From: Dillenia suffruticosa
Lineage: Eukaryota > Streptophyta > Magnoliopsida > Dilleniales > Dilleniaceae
DNA length: 64,000 bases
Assembly: GCA_033439265.1 (NCBI GenBank)
Contig: JAVTVX010000013.1
Span: 23,890,000 to 23,953,999 of the forward strand
Reading direction: 5' to 3'
Shown: one piece after another, positions 11,700-24,491 of the stretch
How positions within the stretch are numbered: the first letter of the stretch is position 1
Layout of the letters: the number at the start of each line of letters is the position of its first letter
Position numbers and translations under genes: made by a program
Notes under the pieces: generated by a model
The model's database searches: none
The model's input: only the letters and a program-made list of their open reading frames with translations
What the model was told of the DNA's origin: nothing

Positions 11700-12260
11700 T
11701 TCCTCCATTTTTTTTCAGAAAAAAAAGAAAGAAGGGGGTGTATGGCAGGGCATGTGTCTAAAGTTGTACTATATGACTTGTCTATTGTCATCGACTGGAT
11801 TCATGGCACTCAGAAACTCAAATCATGGGGTTTGAAATATTACTTTGGTTGCACAATTGGTGGTGGAAATTCCATTCTTCCTTGCAATCTGCCATTATTA
11901 CAGAACGTACAATTGGAAGGTTGCTCTAGATTATAGGATGGGACTTGAAAACATGTGTACTTGATCGACCTTGGTTTTGTTCCTGTTGTTGGATGAAATA
12001 TTGCCTGCAAGTGGAAACTTCTATAATCTCTGAAGGCGATGGAATTGGGGGAAACATCAAAGATGCTGCCAACCAATGTGATGACTATAGAGACTGCAGC
12101 AATAGAGATGGTGGAACCGGAGAAGATGGGACTTTTTGCATGCCTAAGCCACCAGGTATGATGCATCATGTATGACATTTGTATTTATGATCTCAAATGG
12201 TGCCTGTGAATATCATCTACAACTCCAAGTTGTGATCTGAAGGCCTCGGAGTTTAAGACA
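11700..12260 (+). other. Unit 1 spacer with NPF 3'-UTR-like sequence
   Basis: Two adjoining open frames (11742-11936 and 11945-12175) are conserved in unit 2 and partly in unit 3, but match no family I know. The section 11905-12010 resembles the 3' UTR of the NPF gene (GGAAGGTTGCT, TGTACTT-AGCAACC-like and TTGGATGAAATA blocks), so at least part is duplicated UTR rather than coding sequence. Kept as non-coding. Confidence 0.4.
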
Positions 12261-12683
12261 TTCTTGGTCTGGAAGTTTTTGCAAAATCAAAAGATCGCTT
12301 AAGTAGAATTTGATGATTGTACAATGTTCTGGTCGCACTTAAAGTAGGCGCTGTTGGAACTGGAGCTGTGACAAATTTTGCCTACCAATTATCAAAAGCC
12401 TCCCAACTTAATGATCTCGCTTCAGCACTGACTCGTTGATGAACCATAATTTAAGGGAAAATCTGCATATATTTTGATACAATTGCCTCCTGTTCCCAGT
12501 TTTTGATCATCACAGTGACTGGATTTCCAACATTCTTGTAACTTGAACGACAGAAGATGCGGTACTTATTAACTATGAATGCAAAGAATTTGTATTTAAT
12601 GCTCTCGGTCCTATGCAAATGTGGTTTTTTCTTCCTCAGAGAAACCGATTGTACCGCTGAAAATTGTTGGCAGATGAAAAAAG

Positions 12684-13665
12684 TCAAAAGAGGACAGGAT
12701 TCTTTTCAAGCTTCCAGGAAATGATCGGCCAACCTCTCGATGAGGCAACATCCTTCAGTTTCCCATCCGGGTTTACTGCATGAGGGCACCCGACCTGTAC
12801 AGTAGACACCAATTGTAAAATCTTGCATTTTTCATCCACTCCACTTCAATCAAAAGAATTTGGGGACTTACATCTCAAGCATGCACAAATCGGCAATACT
12901 GTCTCCAAATGCCAAGCTACTAGAAAGGCATATCAGGTGCATCTTTGCGTATCTCTGCACAAAATTGGCTTTCATTGAACTCCTTACACCAGCACCTCTC
13001 ACTTCGCTTGTGAACGTCCCATCTTCCTCAATAAGCTCACTTGCATATACAAAATCTGAAAATTCTATTCTTATTAATGAAGATAACTCTGATGTTTATG
13101 TTGTATCTATCTGACATGTTTAGTCTCTCTATCAGAAGCGAACCTGCACCAAGGTCATGTGCTAGTGGAGCGATGAGGAAATCAAGACAACCAGTCACCA
13201 GCACAATGTGGAGTGGTAGCCGTGATTCTTAAGATATCGAATCAACTCCACTGCTTCCCAAAATATCCTGAGTTACTGACACCCATTTAGCATTTCGTCA
13301 GTTTTCCAATTTCAGTCAATTGTAAAAGTTTAAGGTATGCATTTGATACCTAGGCTGGTAATAGTTCTCATATATTGTCCTGGCTATTCTCATCTTGTCC
13401 TTAGAAGAACGATCCTTAAACAAGGCATAGAAAAGACAGATTAAGCATTGTCCTGTCGATCTGATCAATGATCACAGAGAATGCAGGACAATGCAAACCA
13501 TGGAACCCAAAACAACGGGGCAACATTTGGAATTTCCCTCACGCGGTTGACAAAATAGGCTGCAATAGCATTAGCCCTAGTGATCGTGCCATCCACATCA
13601 AAAAATGCAGCAACATTCTATCTTGTTCCCTTGAAAGTTGATTTTGTGCCAACACAGCGTATACT
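12684..13665 (-). pseudogene. HAD-superfamily (IB, phosphoserine-phosphatase-like) pseudogene, copy 1
   Basis: Reverse-strand exon remnants in order: motif I exon (about 13640-13400) with FFDVDGTIT followed by VPWFALSCIL; a middle exon (about 13290-13140) with AVELIRYLKNHGY and, in another frame, VLVTGCLDFLIAPLAHDLGA; a motif III exon (13055-12872) with SLAFGDSIADLCMLE; and the last exon (12794-12684) with VGCPHAVNPDGKLKDVASSRGWP. These are the aspartate-phosphatase motifs of HAD-IB enzymes. A stop upstream of DVDGT and small indels in the first two exons break the frame, so it is a pseudogene although motif I and the last exon are intact. No intact HAD source gene lies in the window. Confidence 0.8.
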
Positions 13666-14245
13666 AGGACATCTCCTTGCAGTCCTTGAAAGTTGATTTC
13701 TCCTGCAAAGTCCCTTTTATCATATTTTGAAAGTTTTTTTCTTGATTTGAATCCTAATTAATTCAAATTATTCCTACAAGAGATAATTGAATTGCATATT
13801 TTCTGCTGTTTTTTTAAATATTTTTGAAAATTTTACTTTTTCATGTTTCATGATAATGGCAGAAGTCTTTACGGCTAATTTTTGAAAATTAAGAATAAAT
13901 TTATCAATTGGGCCACCAACTATATGCCCCAAATATATTAAATAAATTTTATATATAACCTCAAAAATTTAAGTGCGTCTGCCCTTGGAAGCACATTGCG
14001 AATTAAAGTAATATTCGGGCCCAAGCCCAATGAAAGAGGCGGAGCAGTACATTTTGGTTCGTGGGGCAATGTTATACTTGGGCCCTAACCTTTTGGGTTG
14101 GTCCATATGGGCCTATAAGGTGGATAAACTGGCCCAGGGCATATTTAGTGCGTGTCACTCATTCATTGGTGAGTCTTTATCTTCTCTCTTTCACAGCTAT
14201 TCCATTCTCTTATCTTTTTGGAAACCAAAGCTGAGAGCGTTGGCC

Positions 14246-14558
14246 ATGGCTTTGCTGATACTCAATGGAGGAACTCTTCTTCCACTCCACCTCTCTTCTC
14301 TCTTCTCTCTCCTCCATCTCCAAATCTCAATCCCTCTTCATTTCTCTCTCCTCGTCTTCTCTTTCTCTCTCTTCCTCTCCCTGTCTTTCTCCTCTCCCTT
14401 CCGGTACACACACACACTCTCTCTTTATCTCCTTTGTCTCTCTCCTCTCTCTCTCTATATAATTTGCTCTCATTTGTGTTTCCTTCTGCTTCAGTGAACT
14501 GTGGAAGAGGCGATAAGTAGACGGCGAAAGGAAAGCGATTCAACCACTCTTTCGGCAA
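14246..14558 (+). pseudogene. Plastid ribosomal protein bTHX (PSRP4) pseudogene, unit 1
   Basis: Exon 1 (14246-14403) starts ATG-GCT like the intact gene but carries a net gain of about 7 bases in the CT-rich transit-peptide region, which shifts the frame. Exon 2 (14495-14558) keeps CGRGDK but has TAG where the intact gene has AAG. The block ends in a CT microsatellite next to the exon-2 donor, and the third exon is absent because the next duplicate unit begins here. It cannot encode the ribosomal protein. Confidence 0.9.
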
Positions 14559-14639
14559 GTCTCTCTCTCTCTCTCTCTCTCTCTGTCATTGTCACGTCAA
14601 TTTTCATTGTAATATACATGCTTGGATCTGATTAAGGAC

Positions 14640-16251
14640 CGACGCTATGTTTGATTAGCACCCAGTCATGTTGACCTAAAAGTTGGGCAAACAAGATTGA
14701 CCACTGGCCGGCTCCAAACAGCTTCCACTGAAACTTTTTGCGGACAGGGCCCAAATAAAGTGGGCAATAAGAAGAGCACAAGAGTGATTTCTTGGACCCC
14801 ATTAATGGGTTTTCGTATCATCCATTCCGGGGCCCAAAAGCTCCCAAACTGGGCAAACCATTGTGTGAAAAATTGAAAGATGATAATCTGAAAGGGTGTG
14901 ATGTTGGGGATGTGTCATTGTGTTCTACCCTTCCCACCTGAATTCTATTTATAGACCACCCAACTAGCCGTTTAACAATTGCCACTTCTTCCTTCGATTC
15001 TCTCCAAACATCTCGACACTCTCATGGCCGACATCTATGGTACTGGTTTTCTCCTCGTCGGTTTATTCCTTTGAATCTCGATTGTCTTGGGAAAAAGGGC
15101 AGCTGAAGAAAGAGTCCAAGTGGGTTTGGACCGACGGACTTGGTCAATCTATTGATTCCACCGCTGATTGAACCTACTCCATTTGTTGTTTACCAATCTG
15201 CCCAAAACCACTATTTCAGTAGCCTTCCTCCTGATCGATTGGCTGCCTGCGCACACCATGATTTGGTTGACGGACAAAAATTTTTATTGATAACAATATA
15301 ATAAATAGATTCCTTTATTATAACATTATAAAATAAAATAAAAGACATGTTTTATCATTAATTATCCAAAATTATAAATAGGGAATTATAAAATGATATT
15401 ATTTCATTCATGTCACCTTGTTAACTTGACTCTCATTGAAACGTCCTTAATTATAATTAAACATATACATTTAAAACTCCAAAAATTAAAAAAAAAAAAA
15501 AAAAGTTCTTAAATTTGAAACTAAATGGATAAAATGTTTAAAATAATATCTGGACTTTTCCAAGTTTATTATGGGCTTCACGAACTTCATATCCTATTTC
15601 TCGTCACCAAGTCTTTTTTGGTGAATTTGGATTCCCTCATAATCTGTCAAACCAACTTAACAAATGGATTGCCATATCAAATTCTAGAATTTTCAACTCT
15701 TGTATCGCGGAAGATGTAACCCAAAACCAGCTTTCTTGAATTCAAAAACTGATTGCAGAAAACCATTGTTCCCTTAATGAAAACGAAGATTATTGGCGGT
15801 GGCTGCAGTCTGTCAAAGGAACACTAGGCTTACTTCGAGAAAAGCCATGGAGCTTGACCATATACAAAGTTCCGAAAATCTATGTGTCAGCGAAATTACT
15901 TGATAATTGAAAGCATCCATGCAGGTAGCCCAACAGAACGAACCACACAAAACTATTGATAAAACTTAAAATTACTTTTAAAAGTCACAAATATATTGAT
16001 AAAATAATAGAAGTAGTAGTAAAAATTTTCAAAATACCATTAAAATATTTTAAAATATTTTTCATACCCTGAAAATTATAATATTTGTCTCCCTCTAATA
16101 TTTTGTATTTTATATCAAAATAAATTTTTAATTTTGCATTCCGGCTAGAATCGAATAGTTCGAGTTTCTTTTGATAAATTTGACTTTTTTAAAAAAATAT
16201 TTTAATCAATTAACACTAATTTTGTCTAAAATTATAATCATTGAATTATTA
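14640..16251 (+). repeat. Segment S, copy 2
   Basis: Same order as copy 1: promoter-like stretch with CTATTTATAG at about 14945, the identical 16-codon micro-ORF at 15024-15074, AT-rich filler, and the DUF247-like stretch at 15776-15910. Similarity to copy 1 ends at about 16251, just before AT-rich sequence unique to this unit. Confidence 0.7.
15776..15910 (+). pseudogene. Possible UPF0481/DUF247-like N-terminal fragment, copy 2
   Basis: The 44-codon stretch with WRWLQSVKGTLGLLREKPWS and LTIYKVPKIY ends at TGA in the same place as copy 1. The substitutions between copies are mostly missense, as expected of sequence no longer under strong constraint. Assignment to DUF247 is tentative. Confidence 0.3.
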
Positions 16252-17834
16252 TATTATTTTTTAAAATTTTGAATAGCAACCTTAAAAAATACTGGAAGTA
16301 CAATAAAGAGTGTATGTTTTACTTCTTATTTGGTATCTAAAGAATATCTATTTGTGTTGATTATTAGACGATTCCTATAATTTCGCAAGGGATTGTTTCG
16401 GGCATATGCAAATCACGTGAGGCGCTTTAAAGTCAAAGTCAAAATCAAGGTCAAGGTCAAGCTCAAATCTTGGGTCTTTTTTAAATGCATCTCAATTATA
16501 TAATAAATATGGGCATCATCAAAATCTTGCACTATTGTAAACAATCAAACCTTGCCTTTTCCCAATGTTCCTTCCAAAGGGTGCACAAGAAAAGCAATAG
16601 CATACGACCAATTAATGGGTATTTGGGATTAAACCAAAATTATAATTATAATTATTTGATAACTAAAATTTATAAAAATACATATAAATCCAAAAAATAT
16701 TTATAAATCAAAAAACAATTAACTGCTCCCATTCCCGCTTTTTTATTTTGGTTCTTTTAAATACAACTGAAATAAGTTATTTTGACCGATAAAATTGTAT
16801 TTTTCATCATTTTATTTAACAAAAATTGTAAGTGTGCCACAGGTTTCATATTCTAATTAGTTAGATAAAAGCATCTTATGTCCACGATGGTCGTATTTCA
16901 TATAGTTTATAAGTATTTATTTTATCAAATAGTTAACTATTTTAAGTGATATTTATCTAAATAAATAATTATGTATTTTTTGACGGAATTAAAATGGAAT
17001 TATAAGTTAGAAAGCTATTTATAAGCATGTGCTTATAAACAATATTTTTTAAGCAATGCCAAAAGACCTCTTGGTATGGTTGTTGGCCCAGTTAAAGTAG
17101 CCTCTGAAACTCCGAAAAAAAAAGGGAAAAAAAAAAGAAAAGAGGTTTCATACTTGAAAGTTGACATTGTATCATATCTAAACAAAACATTGGTTGTTGG
17201 AAGATCATAGCGGGGTTGTTTCTGGGGGTGGGGGTCATTGGATGCAATGAGATCTACAAAAAAAATTTAAATTAAACAGGTAATTAATAATCAATTTGGC
17301 TAAAGATCTAATGTGCTTCTTTTGTTGAAGTAAGGACCAATCGGCATCTCATGCTCTTGAACTTGATGCACACCGCAAGGTTGACTAGAAAAATGAACAT
17401 AATATAAAAAATGACCCATTTTTATTTTATTTATCTTGCTGGATGACTAGAGGTAGCAATTGTATATAACGCAGCTATGACGACCTCTCTTGATCTACAG
17501 AAATGGAGGGACTCGTTTTTCCTTCATAACTCAGACCTTGTTTTCCTCTTTCCTTGGTCAGTCCTTATAGAAGGCTAGTTTTCTTCTGCTTTTCTTTCTT
17601 TGAATAATAATTTTTTGTTTTTCCTTGAGTAGGAGAGAAGGATACTGGTCTTTTTTCTAGGTGTGCCAGAGAGGGTAAAGTGAAGCACAAGAGCGTGCCA
17701 TGTGATGCACAAGCAATTCTCTGCTATATAGCAACATAAATTATTAATTTTTGTTGTTCTACCATTGCTTTGCATAGCCATTATGTTCTTTGTTGAGTTC
17801 ATTTCGTCTAATTTAACTAATTTTATATTTCCAG
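16252..17834. other. AT-rich spacer upstream of the NPF gene
   Basis: No supported gene. This part is unique to unit 2 and should include the NPF promoter. A possible first NPF exon is the ATG at 17477 (MTTSLDLQKWRDS...), but no clear donor links it to later exons. The open frames at 16485-16706 and 17575-17946 match nothing I recognise. Confidence 0.45.
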
Positions 17835-20130
17835 CAGATTGGAAGAAAAAGGCAAGAATAAAATGGGGGTGTACCTTAATTCCCTTGGTGCGTACATACA
17901 TAAAGCCTTTCAATCCATTTGATATTTGTGTTTCCATCTTGCACATTGAGCATTTAAACTGAAAATTAAGGTTTTATTTGTTTTTGTTTATCTCAAAGAT
18001 GGATGCATTTTCATAAAAACCTATCTGTTTCTATTTATATTTTTTATTTTTTCTGTTTTTCTCCTTCTTGATTAGTACTAGATTCACTGATTTTGTCATA
18101 TGGTTTTTTCTATTTTTAAACCAAAACTCAGACGAATGGTTACCCTTACTTGCCCCGGAGTTCATGGTGTGGCTGCTAATGACATACTTCACAGACGTTT
18201 GGGAGTTAAATTTGACCCAAGCTGTCACAATAGTGAATGTGCTAGAGGGTTCAACAGCCATACTGACGATCTTTGCCAGGTCTCTTTTTGATACCTGGCT
18301 GCCCGGCCATTACTTCACTGTACTCTTCTCAACAGCTTCATATGCGACAGTAAGTTTTAGCAGTATTGAAAGGCCTAAATCAACAGTGAATTGTGAATAG
18401 GGATGGACATCAGCTTGACAGTCCAGTGGCATCGTCCAGGGCTGGCCAAACTAATTAGGCAGTGTAACCAGGCTGGTTTAAATAACGCATAGCCTATTTC
18501 AATTTCAGAATTAACGATCAATCACTCAAAAATCATTTACTGAAGAAGAAAGTGTTTACTATTTCCTTCTTGCAGGGTCTGCTCCTTTGTTTAACATCCG
18601 TAATCACTGGTGTAACACAGCAATTCTATATTGCATTATTTTTTATTGCCTTTGGCAAGGCTGCGACAAATACTACATTTCCTTCATTCTTTAAGGAACA
18701 AAAAGAAACAATAGAACAAGAAGAAAGGAACCGTGTGGAGACGGTTGTCTATGGGATTATTCACCTGGGTTTGCTTGGAACAGCAGTATTTGTTTTTCCC
18801 TGGCTTACATCTTGGTCTGTGTTGTTTGGTGTGGCTTCATTCACAATGTTTTTCCTATTTTCCAAGTTACTTCGTGCCTGCTGTTCATATGAAAAAGTTA
18901 ACCCATCTGGGAGTCCCCTGATAAGTGTTGCGTGGGTCTTCATATCATCCTTCTTCAAGATGTTTCTCCATCTACCAGAAGATGCAAGCCAACTTCATGA
19001 ATTGCTGCTCGATCACAACGAAGAGGAGGTTCTGGAGCACACAGATGCCTTAAGGTATTGCGTGCTTCTTTGAAAGTGTAGATCAATAGTTCTTTTATAT
19101 ATGTTAGCTCATGAATAATTGGATCACAAAGTTTATATCACAAAAAGGATAAACTTCAACCCAACAGTACAGATTCTTTCAACTGTAGCTAAGGCTTGCA
19201 CCCTTGTGTACTCTATATGTTTATGGGATACCTTAAGCACCTGATGAAATTTTTTGCTTGATCAGGTGCTTGGACAAAGCAGCCATCATACAGAGATCTG
19301 GCAGTGAAGAAAATGCAAGAGTCTATAACAAATGGATGCTTTGCACGGTTACACAAGTTGAGCAAGCAAAGGTCATGTTGAGAATGATTCCAATGTGGGC
19401 ATCCTTCCTCATACCGGGCCTTGTGCTTTCCATTGGGAACACTTACTTTACAGAAGTAGCAGACGGATTGAACAGAAAGATATTTGGCATAGAACTCCCT
19501 CTTACATATTTACAAATGATGTATAATGTTCATAAGAAGTCAGCTAAAAAGGTCTATAGCAATTTCAGGTACGGTGATGCTGCTGAAGAAGATGAGCGGA
19601 AACATGTGTCCTTTGTGGTAACTGTGTTAGGAAATGGCTATGCAGTAGCTTGTTTGATTGTTGCAGCATTGGTTGAAATGAAAAGACTAGCTGTGGTGAA
19701 AGAATATGATCTAGAGGATGACTCAGACACAACAGTCCCGATGAGTTTCCTTTGGCTTCTACCCCAATTTATAATGCTGGGCCGTGCTGGTGCATATTTT
19801 CAGAAAGGCATAAATGGATTTTACAACGATCAACTTCCTGAGGCAATGAAGGAATATGCAGGGCCATTTGCAGATGGTGCTCTTGGAGCAGGAACCATGC
19901 TTGGTGTGGTTGCTATCCGCATAGCAAAAGGTTGGTTTGGGACGACAGTGAATAATAGTCATTTGGACTACTTTTATTGGGTATTGGCTGTACTTAGCTT
20001 CATCAATATTTTTGCCCTTTGGTTTATTGGAAGAAGATACCCTTACAAGGAAGTAAATTCAGAACCAGAAGAAGAAGAAATTGAAGCCCCAGAATTTGAT
20101 GATGGCGCTTCAGCATTGACTCGGAAATGA
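17835..20130 (+). CDS. NRT1/PTR-family (NPF, NPF5.5-like) membrane transporter
   Basis: Proton-coupled transporter of the NPF/POT family (nitrate, peptides or other solutes; substrate unknown). Well supported exons: 18132-18349 (LLMTYFTDVWELNLTQAV), 18576-19054 (GLLLCLTSVITGVTQQFYIA through HTDALR) and 19266-20130 (CLDKAAI to LTRK-stop); the last two join in phase. A short upstream exon (about 17835-17887, WKKKARIKWGCTL) is likely. Its join is ambiguous: an acceptor at 18132 needs one leftover base, and an alternative acceptor at about 18161 would be phase 0. The true start was not found. The last exon has the family pattern RMIPMW, FLWLLPQF and GFYNDQLPEAM, and the C-terminus is acidic. The ExxER motif of classical NPFs is not visible, which I recall as a feature of the NPF5.5 branch. 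About 540 residues are expected. Confidence 0.85.
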
Positions 20131-20850
20131 ACCATATTTAGTTTTTGGTTGTCATGGTGATTTGCTTTATTTGAGGCAGTTGATCTTATATTTCCTATAT
20201 TGCTTGTTTGGTATTGGAACTTAGAAGGTTGCTTTAAATCCTATATGTACTTGAGCAACCTTAGTTTTGTTTCTATTGTTGGATGAAATAGTGCCTGCTG
20301 TTACCGGAAAGTCCTAACAAAGAACATTCTCTTGGCCCACTGTAAAATTACACTTCTTATATCTGTGTTCATGCGGGATAGCATGTATTTTTCGTGTCTT
20401 TGCATTTGTACTTGCATGCATGCAACAAAACAGCCATCCGCACTAATCCTCCTCTCCTCTCCAACCCCTAACAAAAATAATAAAAATAAATTAATGTGAT
20501 TATTCATTGACATTAATAATTTGGGACTTTGGTCATTCTTCAGGTTGGTAATTTTTAATACATAATTCCGGGTCAAAAGCTTGTGGTATCAGTATGCTGA
20601 CGTAAAAGTGAATTCAATAACTATACCTGTAATACTTGAAGGATTTCGATCTGCCTATGATGAAGGTACATCAAAGGACACAGTTGGGAGGGGTATTGGG
20701 TGGCTTAACTATCTATTGAGGAAGAAGACAGTACACTTTTGTACGATGCATTTTTCAGCCAACTGATTCTCAAACAAAGCGAGTATTTCATTCAATTGCA
20801 ATTGACGAAACAATGTCTGATTAACTGGTATACAACACTTCCCTCTTCAA
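20131..20850 (+). other. 3' flank of the NPF gene
   Basis: 3' UTR and downstream sequence, duplicated at 8378-9050 in unit 1. Contains the TTGGATGAAATAGTGCCTGC stretch that also recurs near 12000 and 23810. No gene seen. Confidence 0.5.
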
Positions 20851-20857
20851 TTTGCAG

Positions 20858-21185
20858 TCTGCTAGTTTGTTTGTTCCAAAGTGTAAATCATAAGGGTGCT
20901 CTCTTAGCTGAAGCAGCTTTAATTTCACCCATCTTGAACTGTTGTGATCTTTTGGCTGCCCAAAAGACTGCCTATCCGTGTCCAGACCGCCAGGTAAAAT
21001 GCTGTCGGTGGCAATATAGTGTAGTTGTATCCAGGTCTATTTGCTATCCTCTCAACATCTCTAGAAACCAGGTAGGGTCCATTATAACCCCAAAGTTGGA
21101 TGCAAATTCCTCCATCAACTTGAGTAAAAGTAGATACTTTTTATCAAAAATTAAGGACTGCATTGTTCAATGTGATAATACTGGT
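20858..21185 (-). pseudogene. Alpha-1,4-glycosyltransferase C-terminal fragment, unit 2
   Basis: Same fragment, orientation and end points as at 9055-9395, matching the antisense of the intact gene at 35390-35700. Compared with unit 1 it has lost a few bases near 21090 (GGGTCCATTATAACCCC against a longer form). Non-functional. Confidence 0.75.
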
Positions 21186-21189
21186 CCAC

Positions 21190-22550
21190 AGTGTTGCATG
21201 TCAATTTTAAAGGATTGCAAGTTGGAAGGTTGCTAAGATGCCAGTGCAACGGAAAGGGAGTAGGATGAGAATTCTAATTTTAGGAGTCAGGTCAACAAAG
21301 GGAAGAGTTGGGGCCTAAAATGAGGTTAAACTGCACAATTGATGGACAGTAGGAGCACCAATTGGAGGCAGAGTCGATGGATCCCATTATTATGGTCAAG
21401 AGAGAAGGTAATTACCATAGAAGTGGTCGGACCCTTTGAAAGAACATTGGAGACCATTCTAACAATTAAGATCAAACGCTGGACCGGCAAATTCAGGACA
21501 TGCAATTTTTGGAGCAAGCAACTGTAGAATATATCACCAGGCCGCACACGCAGCCATCAAAACAGGAAAACCATCTGCAGTGCTCATCCCCCAATCCCAA
21601 TTTGATTAAGACATTTAAAAAAACTAAAAAAAAAAAAAAACCATTTTTAGCAAGATTTCTCTTTGAGATTCAAAAATAAGGGACTTTGGTCCATTCTTGA
21701 AGTTGGGAATTTTTAGCATTGCATTCCTGATTGGAAGCTTGTGATACCAGTATGAAAGCATAAAACTAAATTCAGTAACTACACTGATAAGACTTGATAA
21801 AGGATTTCAATGATAATCTTGTTATCTGCCTATGGTGAAGGTACACCAATGGACAAATTGGGAGGGGCAAGTGGCTCAACTATCTAATGAGGAAAAGGGC
21901 AGAACACTTTTGAACTATGCACTGATTCTCAAGCAGAACCACTATACACCAGTGCAGATGACACAGCGATCTCCGATTTAACAATTTGCAACTGCTATTG
22001 GTTTGTGTATTCAAGATATCAGACATCACATATTATAGTTGGTAGGGTAAAAAGACCTTTTGGCTCTCTGATTGCAGCCTCCAGATGAAGCTTGCAACAC
22101 AAAAATCCTTGAGAGCTAGTCTTATATGCTGTTGTTAATCTCCTAGCGTTCCTTAGACTTCTTCACCTTTACCCAATGAAAATGCGGAGTAACCTCAAAA
22201 AACCTCTGCATCAAGTCCAAGGACTGTATTCCTTCCTTCCTCTAATCCTTCCATTTTCAACAGCTGTCCATCTCTCTCTTTTACTTTCAACATAAATAAA
22301 TGATTGCCCTTTCTATCTCCCGGTGTTTTCCCCTTTGTATTATAAAACTCTTTGGTGATCTCTCTCTCCCTTTCTTTGGAACCCAACCTTTCCTGTAATA
22401 CTAAATTTAGAAACAAGAACAATTTTGAATCATGATATTTGTAATATTTGTATTAAACAAAATTGGTTATTGAAATGTGTAAGAATGAGTACCTGGAGCT
22501 GCAAAACTGCATTTCACCTAAAAAGATTAATCCCCGTACACTTCCGAATG
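21190..22550. other. Unit 2 spacer
   Basis: Duplicate of 9420-10680 with small indels and about 80 extra bases at 22470-22550. No gene supported; open frames differ between copies. Confidence 0.5.
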
Positions 22551-22599
22551 CTGTTCAGATTAGGAGATGAATACAGTTGATGTTTCCTGTTTCTGGTGT

Positions 22600-22985
22600 T
22601 GATACCATTCCGATTGAGCTGGAAGAATTACGATGCAGAAACAGGGAGGACTCTGCTATCTTGAGAATCAAGAAATGCAGTTGGAGATGGGAGAATACGG
22701 AAGGAATTTGAGTTGGGAAAAAAACAACCTCAGGAATCACAATACAGAGAGGACTCTTCTTTCTTGAGAATCAAGAAATGCAGTTGCGGTTGGAAGTATA
22801 CCGAAGGAATTTGAGTTGGGGGGAGAAAAATAAAAATAAAAAATAAAAAATAAACCTCAGGAATCACAATACAGTGGGGTTGGGAGCATACCGAAGGAAT
22901 TTGAGTTTGGGGGGCAAAAAAAAAAAAAAAACCCTCAAGAATCACAAGACAGAAAGAACTCTTTTTTCTAGAGAATCAGGCATTT
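22600..22985. repeat. Minisatellite, about 3 units (unit 2)
   Basis: Same 100-120 bp unit as at 10760-11170. Near 22873 the sequence jumps from AATCACAATACAG straight to TGGGGTTGGGAGCATACCG, removing most of one repeat compared with unit 1, so copy number changed after duplication. Confidence 0.85.
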
Positions 22986-23032
22986 GAAAACATAGAACCA
23001 AGAAGAGAAAGAGAGAGAGAGAGAGGTGAGGA

Positions 23033-23363
23033 TCAACATCGGTGAGAGGGGGTAGAAATTAAGTTCTTCCATAAATATTTCCCAGATGCCATCTCAATCA
23101 AAATCCAAAAAGTGCTTCCCAAACATGATTTAACCTTCAAAAGAAAAAAAAAAATTGAGAATTGCTTTAATCAAAAAACCCAAAATTAAACAAATTGTGT
23201 CGAGAGAGGGAGAGAGAACCTTTTCCAAGCGAGAAATTGAAGTCGAATATTGATCGGATTTATCTGCGGAATCAACAAGATTCCATGATCTTACGTTTCT
23301 TAGTGCCATGAATCCAGCCAAAGCAATAGACAAAAACATGATAATCACTCGAAGAGGACACAT
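23033..23363 (-). CDS. Small MCPLR-type membrane protein, copy 2, 81 aa
   Basis: Exons 23363-23220 and 23134-23033 join in phase. The product is 81 residues, differing from copy 1 at about one position in exon 1 (SDQYST against SDQDST) with an unchanged WILIEMASGKYLWKNL block. The intron is slightly shorter. Same hydrophobic N-terminal anchor. Function unknown. Confidence 0.68.
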
Positions 23364-24491
23364 GTTTAACCCCTAATTGACAGGACCGTGTGTGTTGTGC
23401 GTAGGAGAGAGGCTTTGAGGGGCCGACTCTGCGTCCTAATAAGGAAAACGTTCGAGTCCATTCGATTTATATGGTACGGAGATTTTGTCACAAAGATCCG
23501 TGACAATTCACCTTCCTCCGTTTTTTTTTTCAGAAAAAAAAAAAGAAAGAAAGTGGTGTATGGCAGGGCATGTGTCTAAAGTTGTACTATATGACTTGTC
23601 TATTGTCATCGACTGGATTCATGGCACTCAGAAACTCAAATCATGGGGTTTGAAATATTACTTTGGTTGCACAATTGGTGGTGGAAACTCCATTCTTCCT
23701 TGCAATCTGCCATTATTACAGAACGTACAATTGGAAGGTTGCTCTAGATTATAGGATGGGACTTGAAAACATGTGTACTTGATCGACCTTGGTTTTGTTC
23801 CTGTTGTTGGATGAAATATTGCCTGCAAATGGAAACTTGTATAATCTCTGAAGGCGATGGAAATGCGGGAAACATCAAAGATGCTGCCAACCAATGTGAT
23901 GACTATAGAGACTGCAGCAATAGAGATGGTGGAAGTGGAGAAGATGGGACCTTTTGCATGCCTAAGCCACCAGGTATGATGCATAATTTAGGACATTTGT
24001 ATTTATGATCTCAAATGGAGCCTGTGAATATCATCTACAACTCCAAGTTGTGATCAGAAGGCCACGGTGTTAAAGACACTCTAGGTCTGGAAATCAAAAG
24101 ATTGCTTTAGTAGAATTTGATGATTGTACAATGTTTCTGGTCGCACTTAAAGCAGGTGCTGTAGGAACTGGAGCTGTGACAAATTCTGCCCACCAATTAT
24201 CATAAGCCCCCCAACTTAATGAACTCGCTTCAGCACTGACTCGTTGATGAACCATAATTTAAAGCAAAATCTACATATACTTTGATATAATTGCCACTTG
24301 TTCCCAGTTTTTTATCATCATAATGACTGGATTTCCAACATTCTTTTACCTTGCATGATAGAAGATGCAGAATTTATTAACTATGAATGCAAAGAATTTG
24401 TATTTAATGCTCTTGGTCCTATGCAAATGTGGATTTTTCTTTCTCAGAGAAATCGATTGTACGACTGAAAATTGTTGGCGGATGAAAAAAG

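Larger units (their letters stand above)
5853..14630 (+). repeat. Tandem segmental duplication, unit 1
   Basis: This block of about 8.8 kb matches 14640-25790 almost base for base by eye: leader segment S, NPF 3' half, glycosyltransferase fragment, minisatellite, MCPLR gene, HAD pseudogene and PSRP4 exons 1-2. Relative to unit 2 it lacks about 3.1 kb: sequence jumps from the point equivalent to 16251 to the point equivalent to 19369, removing the NPF promoter and 5' exons. It ends inside PSRP4 intron 2, where the next unit begins. Unequal crossing-over followed by an internal deletion is the simplest inferred history. Confidence 0.9.

Noticed and set aside
11742-12175. Two adjoining frames (starting MAGHVSK and MKTCVLD) conserved in unit 2
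   Set aside because: Conservation is explained by recent duplication. Part of the sequence is NPF 3'-UTR-like, and unit 3 breaks the second frame.
14030-14558. Several overlapping frames in the CT-rich PSRP4 pseudogene
   Set aside because: Shadows of the CT-rich transit-peptide exon and intron microsatellites; the real remnant is the PSRP4 pseudogene.
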